From assembly GCA_964034945.1 (NCBI GenBank), contig OZ035962.1, forward strand, positions 50,027,931 through 50,091,930: a DNA stretch of 64,000 bases, read 5' to 3'. The position numbers and the translations under genes are program-made. Under the pieces are notes generated by a model. It saw only the letters and a program-made list of their open reading frames with translations. It was not told the DNA's origin and made no database searches. This document shows positions 1-10,990 of the stretch, in pieces. This DNA comes from Chrysopilus asiliformis. Taxonomy: Eukaryota; Arthropoda; Insecta; Diptera; Rhagionidae. The first letter of the stretch is position 1, and each line of letters begins with the position of its first letter.

Positions 1-900
1 GACAGACTGACAGACTGACAGACTGACAGACTGACAGACTGACAGACTGACAGACTGACAGACTGACAGACTGACAGACTGACAGACTGACAGACTGACA
101 GACTGACAGACTGACAGACTGACAGACTGACAACTGACAACTGACAGACTGACAGACTGACAGACTGACAGACTGACAGACTGACAGACTGACAGACTGA
201 CAGACTGACAGACTGACAGACTGACAGACTGACAGACTGACAGACTGACAGACTGACAGACTGACAGACTGACAGACTGACAGACTGACAGACTGACAGA
301 CTGACAGACTGACAGACTGACAGACTGACAGACTGACAGACTGACAGACTGACAGACTGACAGACTGACAGACTGACAGACTGACAGACTGACAGACTGA
401 CAGACTGACAGACTGACAGACTGACAGACTGACAGACTGACAGACTGACAGACTGACAGACTGACAGACTGACAGACTGACAGACTGACAGACTGACAGA
501 CTGACAGACTGACAGACTGACAGACTGACAGACTGACAGACTGACAGACTGACAGACTGACAGACTGACAGACTGACAGACTGACAGACTGACAGACTGA
601 CAGACTGACAGACTGACAGACTGACAGACTGACAGACTGACAGACTGACAGACTGACAGACTGACAGACTGACAGACTGACAGACTGACAGACTGACAGA
701 CTGACAGACTGACAGACTGACAGACTGACAGACTGACAGACTGACAGACTGACAGACTGACAGACTGACAGACTGACAGACTGACAGACTGACAGACTGA
801 CAGACTGACAGACTGACAGACTGACAGACTGACAGACTGACAGACTGACAGACTGGCAGACTGACAGACTGACAGACTGGCAGACTGACAGACTGACAGA
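1..900. repeat. Octamer satellite (GACAGACT)n, internal array of Rep-A copy 1
   Basis: This is an almost pure tandem array of the 8-bp unit GACAGACT. It is cut by the window edge, so its full length exceeds 890 bp. Interruptions are few: a CAACTGACAA slip near 130 and G-for-A changes near 855 and 880. The same unit lies at the same internal position in two other Rep-A copies (about 2066-2115 and 54943-55204), so it is part of that mobile repeat. Open frames across it are a by-product of the repeat. Confidence 0.97.
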
Positions 901-1034
901 CAGAAAGACATTTTTTTAATATGACTCCAATCGACTCAGCAGTGATCGGGAAATGTTTTTTAGGCAAAATTAAGAGGTCGAAATTTTTCATGAATACAAT
1001 AGGTACTTTATTATACTCCGTAGAAGAAAGTAAT
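901..1034 (+). repeat. Rep-A copy 1, right-hand end
   Basis: The segment after the octamer array matches 55205-55325 almost base for base and, inverted, matches 1944-2065. It ends in GTAGAAGAAAGT, the reverse complement of the ACTTTCTTCTAC found near the other end of the full copy. The left part of this copy lies outside the window. Confidence 0.85.
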
Positions 1035-1450
1035 AAGTTGAATTTAGCATGTCCGTCCGTCTGTGGCGCGCATTGCGGGCGCACGTAATGAGTTACAGAC
1101 TTGAAATTTTGCGCAGATTCGTTTTTCGTAAAATGCAAGGCTAAGTTCGTTCATGGACAAAAATGTACCATTAGAGGGGTACCCCCCCCCCCCCCCCCCC
1201 CCCATAGGAACGAAAACGTTTTTTGCGAATACCTCAAAAACGTTACATCTTATCAAAAAAGTGCAAGAACAAAAGTTATTTAGGATATGATTCTACATAA
1301 AACTCCCATCCATCAAAATCCGATTGGAATAAATTTAAAAAAATCTTATTGGAAACTTTGACTTCAACTGTTCGAATTTTGATACGAATATCACCATACG
1401 GGTCTCCAATGATTGCCATATTGGCAATTTTAGCTTTTGTTATGTTTTTA
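1035..1450 (+). mobile_element. Rep-B copy 1 (DINE/INE-1-like), 5'-truncated
   Basis: It starts inside the family at the GTCCGTCCGTCTG microsatellite and lacks the usual TATACCCGTATGG start. It shares the GGCGCG...GCGGGCGCAC block, a long C-run (1182-1203) and the end leading to GCTTTTGTTATG. The usual hairpin is degraded here (CCATATTGGCAATTTTAG). Confidence 0.75.
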
Positions 1451-1565
1451 TTTAGATAAGATAAAGATAAATGCTCGTAATGTTTATCTAGATAAGATAA
1501 TAGATAATGAAAATTTGAAAGATAATAGATAAGATAAAAAGCCAAATTATCTAGATAATTTTTAG

Positions 1566-1940
1566 ATAAATACTAGCAGACCCTTCGTTTTTTGTACAAA
1601 TTAGGAAAAATTTAAGTACAAATTGGGAAAAATTTAAGTACAAATTGGGAAATTTTTTGGCTTGAAGTTTTTTGTACAAATTGGGTAAAACCGTTTTCTT
1701 ACAGACATTCCGTTTCGAATTTTGAAATTCCAACACCAGATTCGTGATAAGCAACCCTGAAAACCTCTCAAAGCTAGTTTTTGCGAGAAAAATTGGAAAA
1801 AGAAAATTTGCGTTATCCTTACAGGACCTTCCGTTTCGAATTTTCAAAATCTAACATAGCTTAAAATATGCTCCTGGCAACGTAGATCATTTTCCAAAAA
1901 AACCGCGTAACAATCGGTCCAGTAGTTTTTGAGTTTTGTC
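1566..1940. repeat. Rep-T copy 1 (starts ACTAGCAGACCCTTCG)
   Basis: This stretch matches 57943-58170: it begins TACTAGCAGACCCTTCGTT, contains CAGGACCTTCCGTTTC, and ends CCAGTAGTTTTTGAGTTTTG. It contains a local triplication of TACAAATTGGGAAAAATT. The family was not identified; the style resembles the degenerate 3' tails of insect Helitron-type repeats. No coding sequence was seen. Confidence 0.6.
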
Positions 1941-2292
1941 CATTTTTACTTTCTTCTACGGAGTATAATAAAGTATTGTATTCATGAAAAATTTCGACCT
2001 CTTAATTTTGCCTGAAAAACATTTCCCGATCACTCCTGAGTCGATTGGAGTCATATTAAAGAAATGTCTTTCTGTCTGTCAGTCAGTCTGTGTGTCAGTC
2101 TGTCTGTCAGTCTGTGTACAAGATTTCTCAAAAACTAATAGAGCTAGCGCCATGAAATTTTATAGGCATGTTGGGTCCTGAAATGGGACGATCCTGTCAA
2201 CTTTTGGTGGAAATCCGTTAACCGGAAGTATCCAAAATGGCGGTTTTTCAAAAATCGCAATTTCGTTTTTCTACTACGCGTTTTTTAGTGGC

Positions 2293-2418
2293 TGTTGTAA
2301 TATGTACATGGAAACCCTGATCAGTAGCAACCTGGATCTGTCATGTCTGCTAGGGTCAGCCTCTTTGAATAAAGATCTCATGGTGTGCAGACGCATTTGT
2401 TTTATTAAGATCACAACA
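2293..2418 (+). repeat. 5' long terminal repeat
   Basis: 126 bp, beginning TGTTG and ending CAACA. It contains AATAAAGATCTCATGG, a possible polyadenylation signal. It differs from the 3' LTR at only a few bases. Confidence 0.93.
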
Positions 2419-2430
2419 TGGTGTCAAGTG
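2419..2430 (+). promoter_or_regulatory. Putative tRNA primer-binding site
   Basis: TGGTGTCAAGTG directly abuts the 5' LTR. The leading TGG is expected of a sequence that pairs with a tRNA 3' CCA end. The tRNA was not identified. Confidence 0.6.
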
Positions 2431-2470
2431 TAAAACCTACGAATTAAAAGTATATTGACCGTCACACGTA

Positions 2471-3372
2471 ATGGAGTCGTTTCGAAATCCAGGTAGTTTT
2501 GATTTTGGGGCCGGCAATTTAGCCGAACAATGGAGCTTGTGGTCGCAAAAATTGCAATTCTCCATGGAAGCTTCTGGAATAAAGGAGGAAGAAGTGAATA
2601 GAAAAATAGCTGTGTTGCTTAACTGTATCGGCGACGATGGGCTCAAACTTTTTAATACGTTCAAAATTCCCGACAAAAAAAAAACGTTTGAAACTGTGTT
2701 AAAGAAGTTCAAAGAGCATTTTGATAGAGAAAAAAAAACATTGTATACGAACGCTACAAATTTTTGTCAGTTCGTCAAAAAAGTGATCAGTCCTGTGACC
2801 AGTTCATCACGGAGCTTCGGAAACTTGCATCGTCGTGCGAATACAAGGAAGAAGATGATATGATTCGAGACATGTTTGTAATTGGAATTAGAGATGACGT
2901 ATTGAAAGAAAAATTACTTCGAAAACAAGATCTCACCATAGAAGAAGTCATCAAGACGTACAAAATCCACGAAGCAAGTCGTCAGCAAGTAAATGACATG
3001 GTGAATCATAGTTCTGGAAGCAACCAGGTGGAAGTAAACCAAATGCAGTCAAAAAATATTCAATGGCAGTCATCTTTTAGTAGCAGAAATCAGGGTCAAC
3101 GATCAGATAGCGGCTTTAGGGACAATAGAAGTACCGGACGCCACAACAGTTCGAACAACAGAAATGGACAGTCGGCGTGCAGCAGATGTGGCCAAATGCA
3201 CAAATACAAGTGTCCAGCAATAGGAGCAATCTGTCACAAGTGTAAAAAGATGGACCATTTTGCAGTTATGTGTAAAAACAAACATTGTAGAAATATTTAT
3301 GTATCAGATGATAGTGATGATTTTAAGGCTGATCCTAGTCAAAATTCTAATAGCAAAACGATTTTTTTATAG
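2471..3372 (+). pseudogene. gag: Retrotransposon gag, frameshifted
   Basis: The frame opens at ATG 2471 (MESFRNPGSFDFG) and continues to about 2735. A nine-A run at 2730-2738 then shifts coding from frame 2 to frame 1, which runs to 3372. Frame 2 goes on only to a stop near 2863. The one-base change lies inside the capsid region, so it is decay and not a gag-pol recoding site. Near the C-terminus are two zinc knuckles, C-x2-C-x3-H-x3-C and then a canonical C-x2-C-x4-H-x4-C (about 3175-3275), followed by an acidic DDSDD stretch. Gag of this class packages the element RNA. A second slip in a T-run near 3360 separates it from pol. Confidence 0.9.
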
Positions 3373-6300
3373 GTAGTCTTTATTGTGGAAAGATTAGTCA
3401 GGAAAACAACGCAATGATCTGGAATGTTAACATTATGGTAAATTCAGTGCGAGTGGAATGTCAACTAGACACCGGCGCGCAGGCAAATGTCATGTCTATT
3501 GCAGTATATCGATCTCTAAATCTAGATTTTGATAACATTTTAAAATGTAACAGTAGAGTCACAACATTCACTGGTGAAAATGTCCAGGTAATTGGCAAAG
3601 TATTGATAAACGCTAAAGTATCCGAGTCGGTTACAATAAAAGACACTCAAATGTGGTTTATAGTCGCGAAACATGAATGTCCAACGGTTATTGGCCTACC
3701 GGATTGTATAAGACTGAATTTAATTGAAAGAATTAATAACATTAAATCCTCAATCGACTTAAGTGATTATAGTGAACCATTCGATGGTCTAGGTTGTTTT
3801 CCAAACAAGGCTCATTTAAGCGTAACAAAAGACTGCGTACCAATTATAGATCCCCCTAGAAAAGTTCCTTTCAAATTTCAACCGAGGTTGAAGGAAGAGT
3901 TAAATCGTATGGAAAAACTAGGTGTAATTACCAGGGTGTCTGAACCGTCGGATTGGGTTAGTTCAATCGTTGTCGTAGAAAAGAAGAATAAACAACTACG
4001 CATATGTCTGGATCCGCGAAATTTGAACAAAGTTATGAAACGTTCCATTTATCCATTGCCGAATCTCGAAACATTCAAATCAAAGTTAAGCGGTGCTAAA
4101 TTTTTTTCGGTATTAGACGCAAGTTCAGGATATTGGATGATTGAACTAGATGATGATAGCTCTAAATTATGTGTTTTCAACACTCCTTTTGGAAGGTACA
4201 AATTTTTAAGACTTCCATTTGGTCTTCAGAGCTGTTTCAAGAGCAGATGGAAGCTATATTTTCGGGATTAGACATCCTAATTTACGTTGATGACATTTTG
4301 GTGTTTGGAAAATCCCGTGAAGAGCATGACAGTCGACTGAAGGCAGTCCTTGATAGAGCTAAACAATTCAATCTAAAATTTAACAAAAATAAATGTCAGT
4401 TTAATTTATCAAAGATAGGTTATTTTGGCCACATATTTGACCAGAATGGAGTTAGACCAGACACTAATAAAGTTAGAGCGATCGTTGAAATGCCCAGTCC
4501 CAAAAATGTCAAGGAACTTCAGCGTTTTCTTGGCATAGTCAATTATGTTAGCCCGTTTATTAAAAGCATATCGTCTCAGGCTTCTATTCTAAGAGATCTT
4601 TTGAAGAAACACTCTGACTGGCAGTGGACCGCAAATCATGAAAAGGCTTTCAATGCCCTTAAATCAAATGTTAGTAATGCACCAATTTTAGCTTATTTTG
4701 ATCCAAAAAAGGAAAGTTACTCTTTCAGTAGATGCGTCACAATTCGCTGTCGGTGCTGTGCTTCTTCAAGACAATAGACCAATTGCTTTCGCGTCTAAGA
4801 CTCTTACACAATCGCAACAGCGTTTTGCACAGATTGAAAAAGAACTTTATGCAATAACATTCGGGTGTCAAAAGTTTCATCAGTATCTATATGGACAAAT
4901 TGTCGAGGTAGAAACCGATCATAAGCCACTAATATCATTATTTAAAAAGTCGTTAGCCGACATTCCTATAATGTTACAGCGCATGATGCTTTCTTTGCTT
5001 AGTTATCATCTTGAAGTTAGATATAAGCCGGGTAGTCAGTTATACATTGATGATGCATTGTCAAGAGCTCCTTTACCTGAAACCGAAACCACGGACTTGG
5101 AAAATGATATACAACTTCATGTTGGATTGCTCAAATCTAGTCTTGCCATGTCCCATGAATGGCTACACAAAATTCAAACTCACAATATGCAAGACAAGGA
5201 ATTCGAGCTACTCAAAAAATATTGTAGTAATGGTTGGCCTGAACATAGGACTAGTATACCAGAACTAATTAGACCATTTTGGAAGTATAGAGACGAAATT
5301 AGCGTTATTGACAATATCATTCTAAAAAATAGCAAAGTAATAATTCCGCAGTCTTTAAGAAAGAAAATTCTGATGCTTGTCCATGAAGGACATTTAGGAA
5401 TTGAGAAATGTAAAAATAGAGCTAGACAAGTAGTTTTTTGGCCCGGAATGTCGACAGATATTTCAGATTTCGTTACGAAATGCCCAAGTTGTAATAAGTT
5501 TCGTCACATGGCTAAGAGAGAACCTTTAATATGTTCAGATCTTCCTAATTATCCATGGCAAACAGTAGGCGCGGACATATTTGAATTATCTGGGGATCAA
5601 TATCTTCTAATTGTTGATTACTATTCTAAATTTGTAGAAGTTGAGAAAATCTCTTCCACCAACGCTAAGTCAGTGATAAACGCTCTGAAGTCCGTATTTG
5701 CAAGACATGGAATTCCAATGTCACTCATATCCGATAACGGTCCACCATTTAATTCCCAAGATTTTAAAGATTTTTCAAGCTCGTGGAAATTCGACCACAA
5801 AACCAGTAGTCCTTATTTTGCACAGTCTAATGGCCAAGCCGAAAGAGCGATTCAAACTGTAAAAGATCTGTTTAAAAAATCATCCGACTCGAAGTCAGAT
5901 AGATTTTTGTCCTTATTAGCTTATAGAAGCAGTCCACTGAGTCAAGGCTATAGTCCTTCTGAGCTATTAATGTCCCGTAAACTGCGTACAAAGATCCCAG
6001 TTTTGATCAGAGACTTACAACCTAAGGCAGTGCCACATAATGAATATTCGTCTAAGGTAGTAGACTATCAAAGAAAAATGAAGTCACATTATGATGGAAA
6101 TGCCAGGAATTTGCCCGAACTAAATATTGGTGAACCAGTTTGGTTCAAAATACACCCCACAGCTAATTGGATTAAAGGAGCAATTTATGCAAAGCATAAG
6201 CAACCTAGATCATATATCATCAAGGCAAACCATGGACATTATTATCGGAGAAATCGTAAGTACATAGTACGTCGCCAAGTTGAAATAGAGGATAACGCAA

Positions 6301-6476
6301 ATTATTCTAACTCCGAATATGCCGAATTACCAGATAAAGAATCCAGTAACAATTTAACACGTGAAGCCGGTAATAAAACCAGTAATGTTGACATTAAAGA
6401 TCGTGAGTTGTATGTTACTAGATACGGTAGAACTAGTATACCTCCAGTGAGATATCCAGCTCACTTTAAATCTTAA
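3363..6476 (+). pseudogene. pol: Retrotransposon pol (protease-RT-RNase H-integrase), frameshifted
   Basis: The open reading continues from gag in frame 3 after the T-run at 3361-3369. Protease is marked by LDTGAQ near 3468. Reverse transcriptase has LPFG and YVDD (about 4282-4293). RNase H begins at SVDAS near 4720. The integrase has an H-x-H...C-x2-C zinc-binding motif (about 5380-5490), then the D, D, E residues in GADIF (about 5570), SDNG (about 5730) and QAERA (about 5840). Two further breaks occur: a small deletion near 4230, where the usual residues after LPFG are missing and the frame goes 3 to 2, and an A-run slip near 4707 returning to frame 3. The last 1.7 kb, covering RNase H and integrase, is uninterrupted. 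No chromodomain or envelope is seen. Confidence 0.92.
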
Positions 6477-6582
6477 AGATAGAGTATGAAGAATTGGTGT
6501 TAATTCATTTAAATCAACAACTATGTATTGTATGTCGAAATTTCAAATCACTGTTTCAAATCGAATAATTTTGTTTTTTTTT

Positions 6583-7690
6583 TTTTGACGTGGATACGTC
6601 TTGGATTTTGGTTATGGGGGTACAAATTAGAAAATCGGCTTGCTGCCATGATAACAAATTTGCAATCGATGAAACTCGATAATTTGTGGTGACATCCGAA
6701 CAGAAACTGTGTTATAAGATGAGGCCTAAATTAAAGCAATTTTTAGGGTATTTTGTTATGTTAAACTATGTTCAATTATTTTTTTAAAGAGCAAAATCAA
6801 ATTTTTTACTGCCGCTGCTATGCTGTGTTTGCTGCTTGTAGTACAGATTTCACATTTATACTCTTTTTATGCTGCTCCTTTGTGTGTATTGAATCTGATG
6901 TATTAAATGTCATGTTATTTCGTTCTTTTCGCTCTTAACGGCTAAAGCGTTTGCTGTGGTTTCCGACTCTCGTTCTTGGGAACGAAAATGATTTCTTTTT
7001 AAGTTTTCGCTTCTTGTTCAAAGCGGTTTATGGGTCTCGCATAAAAATGAATGAAAGCATCGAGCGATGGCTGTTGGGTATGATGCACACACACATATAA
7101 GTATGGATTTTACTACTGAGAGAACGATATTTCGCTCCCAGCATTAAAGTTCTGTTCAGGGTTGTGACTTTTGATTTTCTAAATCGTAGTAAATCGGCCG
7201 AAAAATAGTAGTAGAATCGATGAAATAGTAGTAAATTTATGTAAAACCTTCGTCATTATAACTAATTTGAACAAAAGACTAGAGTGGGAGCGTTTTGAAC
7301 ACTGAATGTATGATATTTATTTTATACTTCTCTTATCATAAACCAATTATAAATAAAATTATTATACCCGTATGGTGAAACCGAATATCTCAAAAACGGT
7401 GCATCTTAAGTTATTTAGGATATAATTCCACATTAAACTCCCATACATCAAAATCCGATTGGAATAAATTAAAAAAAATCTAATTAGAAAGTTTGCCTTC
7501 AAACTGGAATTTTGATACAACTGTTCGCCGTTCACTTAAATCACCAAACGGATTTTCAATAATTGCCAAATTGGCAATTATAGCTTTTAATTTCCTTTTC
7601 ACTAAAATTTCTTACTTAAATATCTATTGACGATCGTTGTAGGCGGATCCACGTCTTATGGCCGTCTCTACGAGACAGACACCTGCTTTT
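6583..7690 (+). mobile_element. Rep-C copy 1, nested in the retrotransposon 3' UTR
   Basis: It runs from TTTTGACGTGGATACGTC to GACACCTGCTTTTT, the same ends as the 9.1-kb copy. Midway it contains a shortened Rep-B-like block (ACCCGTATGGTGAAACC to the TTGGCAATTATAGC hairpin region). Its position after pol and before the purine tract shows that it inserted into the retrotransposon. Confidence 0.85.
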
Positions 7691-7804
7691 TTTTTATCGA
7701 TTATTTGCTATTAATTTCTTTATTGTTATTTGTTTAGTTTATAATTATTTTGTTTAGTTTATAAGTTAATTTCTTTATTTTACTATATATATATTTTTTT
7801 TTTT

Positions 7805-7817
7805 AAGAAAAGGGGCA
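7805..7817 (+). promoter_or_regulatory. Polypurine tract
   Basis: AAGAAAAGGGGCA lies immediately upstream of the 3' LTR, the expected site for plus-strand priming. Confidence 0.8.
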
Positions 7818-7943
7818 TGTTGTAATATGTACATGGCAACCCTGATCAGTAGCAACCCGAATCTGTTATGTCTGCTAGGGTCAGCCTCTTTGAATAAAGA
7901 TCTCATGGTGTGCAGACGGATTTGTTTTATTAAGATCACAACA
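7818..7943 (+). repeat. 3' long terminal repeat
   Basis: 126 bp, near-identical to 2293-2418. It is followed directly by the GTGGC target duplication and the resumed Rep-A sequence CCTTAAG. Confidence 0.93.
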
Positions 7944-8104
7944 GTGGCCTTAAGTATGACAAAACTTGGAGAAAAAAAAAATTTCCCACACTTTTGTCTT
8001 TAGCTATAACTCGATATCTCAACCTGTTATCGAGATAAACCATTATTTCCAAAAAGACAGTTTTTTGCGATTATCTCGAAAACGAACGGGTTTTTGCTGA
8101 CTGA

Positions 8105-8231
8105 CAGGTCGATTATCTTAGACGCGTCACTTTTTGTGATTCGAAATTGCCTGTTGTTGTTGGTACAAAATAACAAATACTACAGGCAAATTTGAGTCAC
8201 AAAAAGTGACGCGTTTAAGATAATCGACCTG
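8105..8231. mobile_element. 127-bp TIR element (MITE) with TGA duplication
   Basis: About 35-bp terminal inverted repeats starting CAGGTCGATTATCTTA match end to end with one mismatch. The 3-bp direct repeat TGA flanks them (8102-8104 and 8232-8234). The intact Rep-A copy at 54.5 kb has a single TGA at this point, confirming the insertion. The TIR contains GACGCGTCAC. The superfamily was not assigned; a 3-bp duplication is compatible with PIF/Harbinger or CMC types. Confidence 0.9.
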
Positions 8232-8635
8232 TGAATGTATGAAGTGAATTAATGAGAATGGCATTCTGCACAATTTTGTTTCTTACCGTTAGCCGTTATC
8301 TTTTACCGTTATTGAGATATTTAGATTAAAATATAAAAAAATATATTTTTGCAAATTATTTGCAAACTAACGATTTTTCGACAAATTAATTTCAGGAAGA
8401 ATTGGAGATGTTAAAATTTTCTACCTTTTTGCCATTTACCGTAAATTGATATCTTTTACCGTTCTCAAGTTATCTCAAATTTTGTACGTTTTTGATATTT
8501 TTGAATAAACCAAGAATTTATTGGGAGGTCGTCTTAGGTTGACAACGCGACAGGGCTCTAGCGTAAATTGCGCAGGGTCGTAGATTTTGTAGAAGAAAGT
8601 TTTGTGTTGACCACAACTGATATTTTACATATAGA

Positions 8636-9102
8636 TTTATTTTAACGTTACACAAAATTCAAAATTACGTACTAAAAAAATAAATTGCACAAAATTATTT
8701 GTTTTTCTTTTTTTGTTGATTTCCAATTTAAAATGCAGTTTCAATAGCCCGGTTTACTCTTGGCATCGGTTGCTGGCAGAAAATTTTGTTTATGTACAAG
8801 AGAAGCGAGGGAAGGAGTGACAATTTGCTTCTTTTGCCCATAAACAAAAACTGTTGCCAAGTGTAAAATGATTGTTTTAAAAAATGTTCTTAGGTTTTCA
8901 AAAGTATGCAGAAAACAATTTCGTTTCAGCATTTTTTCAGATTTAATTTTTTAATTTTGGATTATCTTTAGATAAATAGGAGTTTCCTTTATCTAGATAA
9001 GATAAAGATAAACATACTTTTGATCGCTTTTGACCGCTTATAGACTTTTGCATTTAAAAAGCGCATATAATCTTATCGTTTTTGCGCACTTGATTTCATG
9101 AT
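8636..9102. other. AT-rich spacer, nothing recognised
   Basis: No gene or clear repeat was recognised. Short frames here lack support. ATCTAGATAAGATAAAGATAAA near 8990 is a GATAA-rich stretch like the one at 1450-1560. Confidence 0.5.
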
Positions 9103-10315
9103 TTTTGACGTGGATACGTCTTGGATTTTGGTTATGGGGGTACAAATTAGAAAATCGGCTTGCTGCCATGATAACAAATTTGCAATCGATGAAACTCGAT
9201 AGTTTGTGGTGTCATCCGAACAGAAACTGTGTTATAAGATCTGGCCTACATTAAAGCATTGCTTAGGGTATTTTGTTATGTTAAACTATGTTCAATTATC
9301 TTTTTAAGAATCAAAATCTAAATTTTCACTGCCGCTGTTATGCTGTGTTTGCTGCTTGTAGTACAGATTTCACATTTATACTCTTTTTATGCTCCTCCTT
9401 TATGTGTATTGAATCTGATGTATTGAAAGCCATGTTATTTCGTTCTTTTCGCTCTGAAAAGTGTCGCTCTTAACGGCAAAATCGTTTGCTCTGGTTTCCG
9501 ACTCTCGTTCTTGGGAGCGAACATGATTTCAATTTAAGTTTTCGCTTCTTGTTCAAAGCGGTTTGTGGGTCTCGCATAAAAATGAATGAAAGCCTCGAGC
9601 GATGGCTGTTGGGTATGATGCACACACATATATAAGTATGTATTTCATTAGTAAGAGAGCGATATTTCGCTCCCAGCATTAAAGTTCTGTTCAGAGTTGT
9701 GACTTTTGATTTTCGAAATCGTAGTAAATCGGCCAAAAAATAGTAGTAGAATCGATGAAATAGTAAATTTATGTAAAACCTTCGTTTAATTTGAACGAAA
9801 GACTAGAAATGGGAGTGTTTTGAACACTGTATGTATGATATTTACTTCATACTTCTCTTATCATAAACCAATTACTTATAAATAAAATTATTATACAAAA
9901 TTATTATTATAAATAAAATTATTATATTATAAAATTATGAAACCGAATATCTCAAAAACGGTGCATCTTATCAAAAAAGTGCAAGAACAAAAGTTATTTA
10001 GGATATGATTCTACATAAAACTCCCATACATCAAAATCCGATTGGAATAAATTAAAAAAAAAATCTAATTAGAAAGTATACTTCAAACTGGAATTTTGAT
10101 ACAACTGTTCGCCGTTCACTTAAATCACCATACGGATTTTCAATAATTGCCAGATTGCCAGATTGGCAATTATAGCTTTTGTTATGTTTTAAATAAAAAT
10201 TTGTTTCCTTAATTTCCTTTTCACTCAAATTTCTTACTTAAATATCTATTGGCGATCATTGTAGGCGGATCCACGTCTTCTGGCCGTCTCTACGAGACAT
10301 ACACCTTGCTTTTTC
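9103..10315 (+). mobile_element. Rep-C copy 2
   Basis: An apparently complete copy from TTTTGACGTGGATACGTC to ACACCTTGCTTTTT. Near the 3' end GTCTCTACGAGAC forms a short stem-loop. The internal block GAATATCTCAAAAACGGTG to ATAGCTTTTGTTATG is an old, shortened Rep-B insertion shared by all long Rep-C copies. No clear TSD was found. A hairpin near the 3' end and T-rich borders would fit a Helitron-like element, but this is unproven. Confidence 0.82.
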
Positions 10316-10486
10316 TATTTATTATATATACACTTAAGATTCTATTATTATTTTTTATTTATATTTTGTTTACTTTGAATATTACTTGTCATATACCGTC
10401 ATCTACCACAGCCGGTCATTTGACCGCCCATGGTAGAAATAGGTATGTATTAAGTGCTGGTATGTTTAGTGTTATCTAGATAAATT

Positions 10487-10990
10487 GTATCTAGATAACC
10501 GCAACACTGATCATAACAAAGCAACCTTACAACGCTACAGAAAACAAAATCACAAAATATTCAAGATCATAGCACAGGACCAACTGATAGATGCAACATG
10601 AAACATCAGAAATGTGAACTTAATCTATTATCAGCTGGTATCAACAAAACTGGAGGCTATCGCTGGCACAATTGTATGATGCAGACATCCCCTCAATTAC
10701 AGTAGATTTTGTCAGAGACGAAATCCACCTAATACAACCAGAATCGATACAATTTCCAGCAAAATATAGCTATGGTACTGCAGAAAAAATGCTTCCGCTG
10801 ATATTGTCACGGGCCTCAACAGCAAGGTAGCACTATAGACTACGGTGTAATATGTTTAGGCTTTAAGCTCTTCGCAAATGGTCAATAGAGTTAGATCTGC
10901 TCCAAGTTAACCGGAACTAAGCTTTGCAACAATGAAACGCTAGCTGAAATGAAACGCATGAGATTTTACCGCCGATCCAACATATAGGAT
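10487..10990 (+). pseudogene. Pif1-type DNA helicase fragment (Helitron/Helentron-like), degraded
   Basis: Several short frames together resemble the C-terminal part of Pif1-like helicases carried by insect Helitron-type elements. Recognisable pieces in order are AQDQLIDAT (about 10570), INKTGG (about 10640), a long clean stretch with IHLIQPESIQFPAKYSYGTA and LPLILS (about 10655-10828, closed by a stop), LGFKLFANGQ (about 10857), and CSKLTGTKLCNNETLAEMKR (about 10897-10956). Stops and frame changes separate them, and the usual TIHK-QG motif region is missing. These enzymes unwind DNA and in transposons act with a Rep nuclease; none was seen here. The fragment lies exactly between the 3' ends of two Rep-C elements. 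The assignment rests on remembered family motifs. Confidence 0.72.

Larger units (their letters stand above)
2293..7943 (+). mobile_element. Ty3/gypsy LTR retrotransposon (K02A2.6/Mag-like), full length but frameshifted
   Basis: Two near-identical 126-bp LTRs (2293-2418 and 7818-7943) begin TGTTGTAATATG and end CACAACA. They are flanked by the exact 5-bp target duplication GTGGC (2288-2292 and 7944-7948). A TGG primer-binding site follows the 5' LTR and a purine tract precedes the 3' LTR. Between them lie gag with two zinc knuckles and pol in the order protease, reverse transcriptase, RNase H, integrase, which is the Ty3/gypsy order. At least four frame breaks make this copy non-autonomous. 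No envelope frame is visible. A separate Rep-C element is inserted downstream of pol. Similar LTRs and the remaining long frames argue for moderately recent insertion. Confidence 0.95.
1942..8632 (-). repeat. Rep-A copy 2, split by an LTR retrotransposon and a TIR element
   Basis: Read on the minus strand this is the same unit as 54153-55330. Its pieces are 1942-2292 (with only about 50 bp of octamer repeat), 7944-8104 and 8232-8632. The LTR retrotransposon sits in the sequence TTTTTTAGTGGCCTTAAG, which is uninterrupted (as its complement) near 54757. A 127-bp TIR element interrupts it at 8105-8231. Comparison with the intact copy gives both insertion points exactly. Confidence 0.88.

Noticed and set aside
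1..900. Regular short repeats that could suggest a CRISPR-like array
   Set aside because: It is an 8-bp unit without spacers, in a eukaryotic sequence, and is part of Rep-A.
1551..1847. 98-residue minus-strand frame
   Set aside because: Lies in Rep-T with a local triplicated unit; no coding features.
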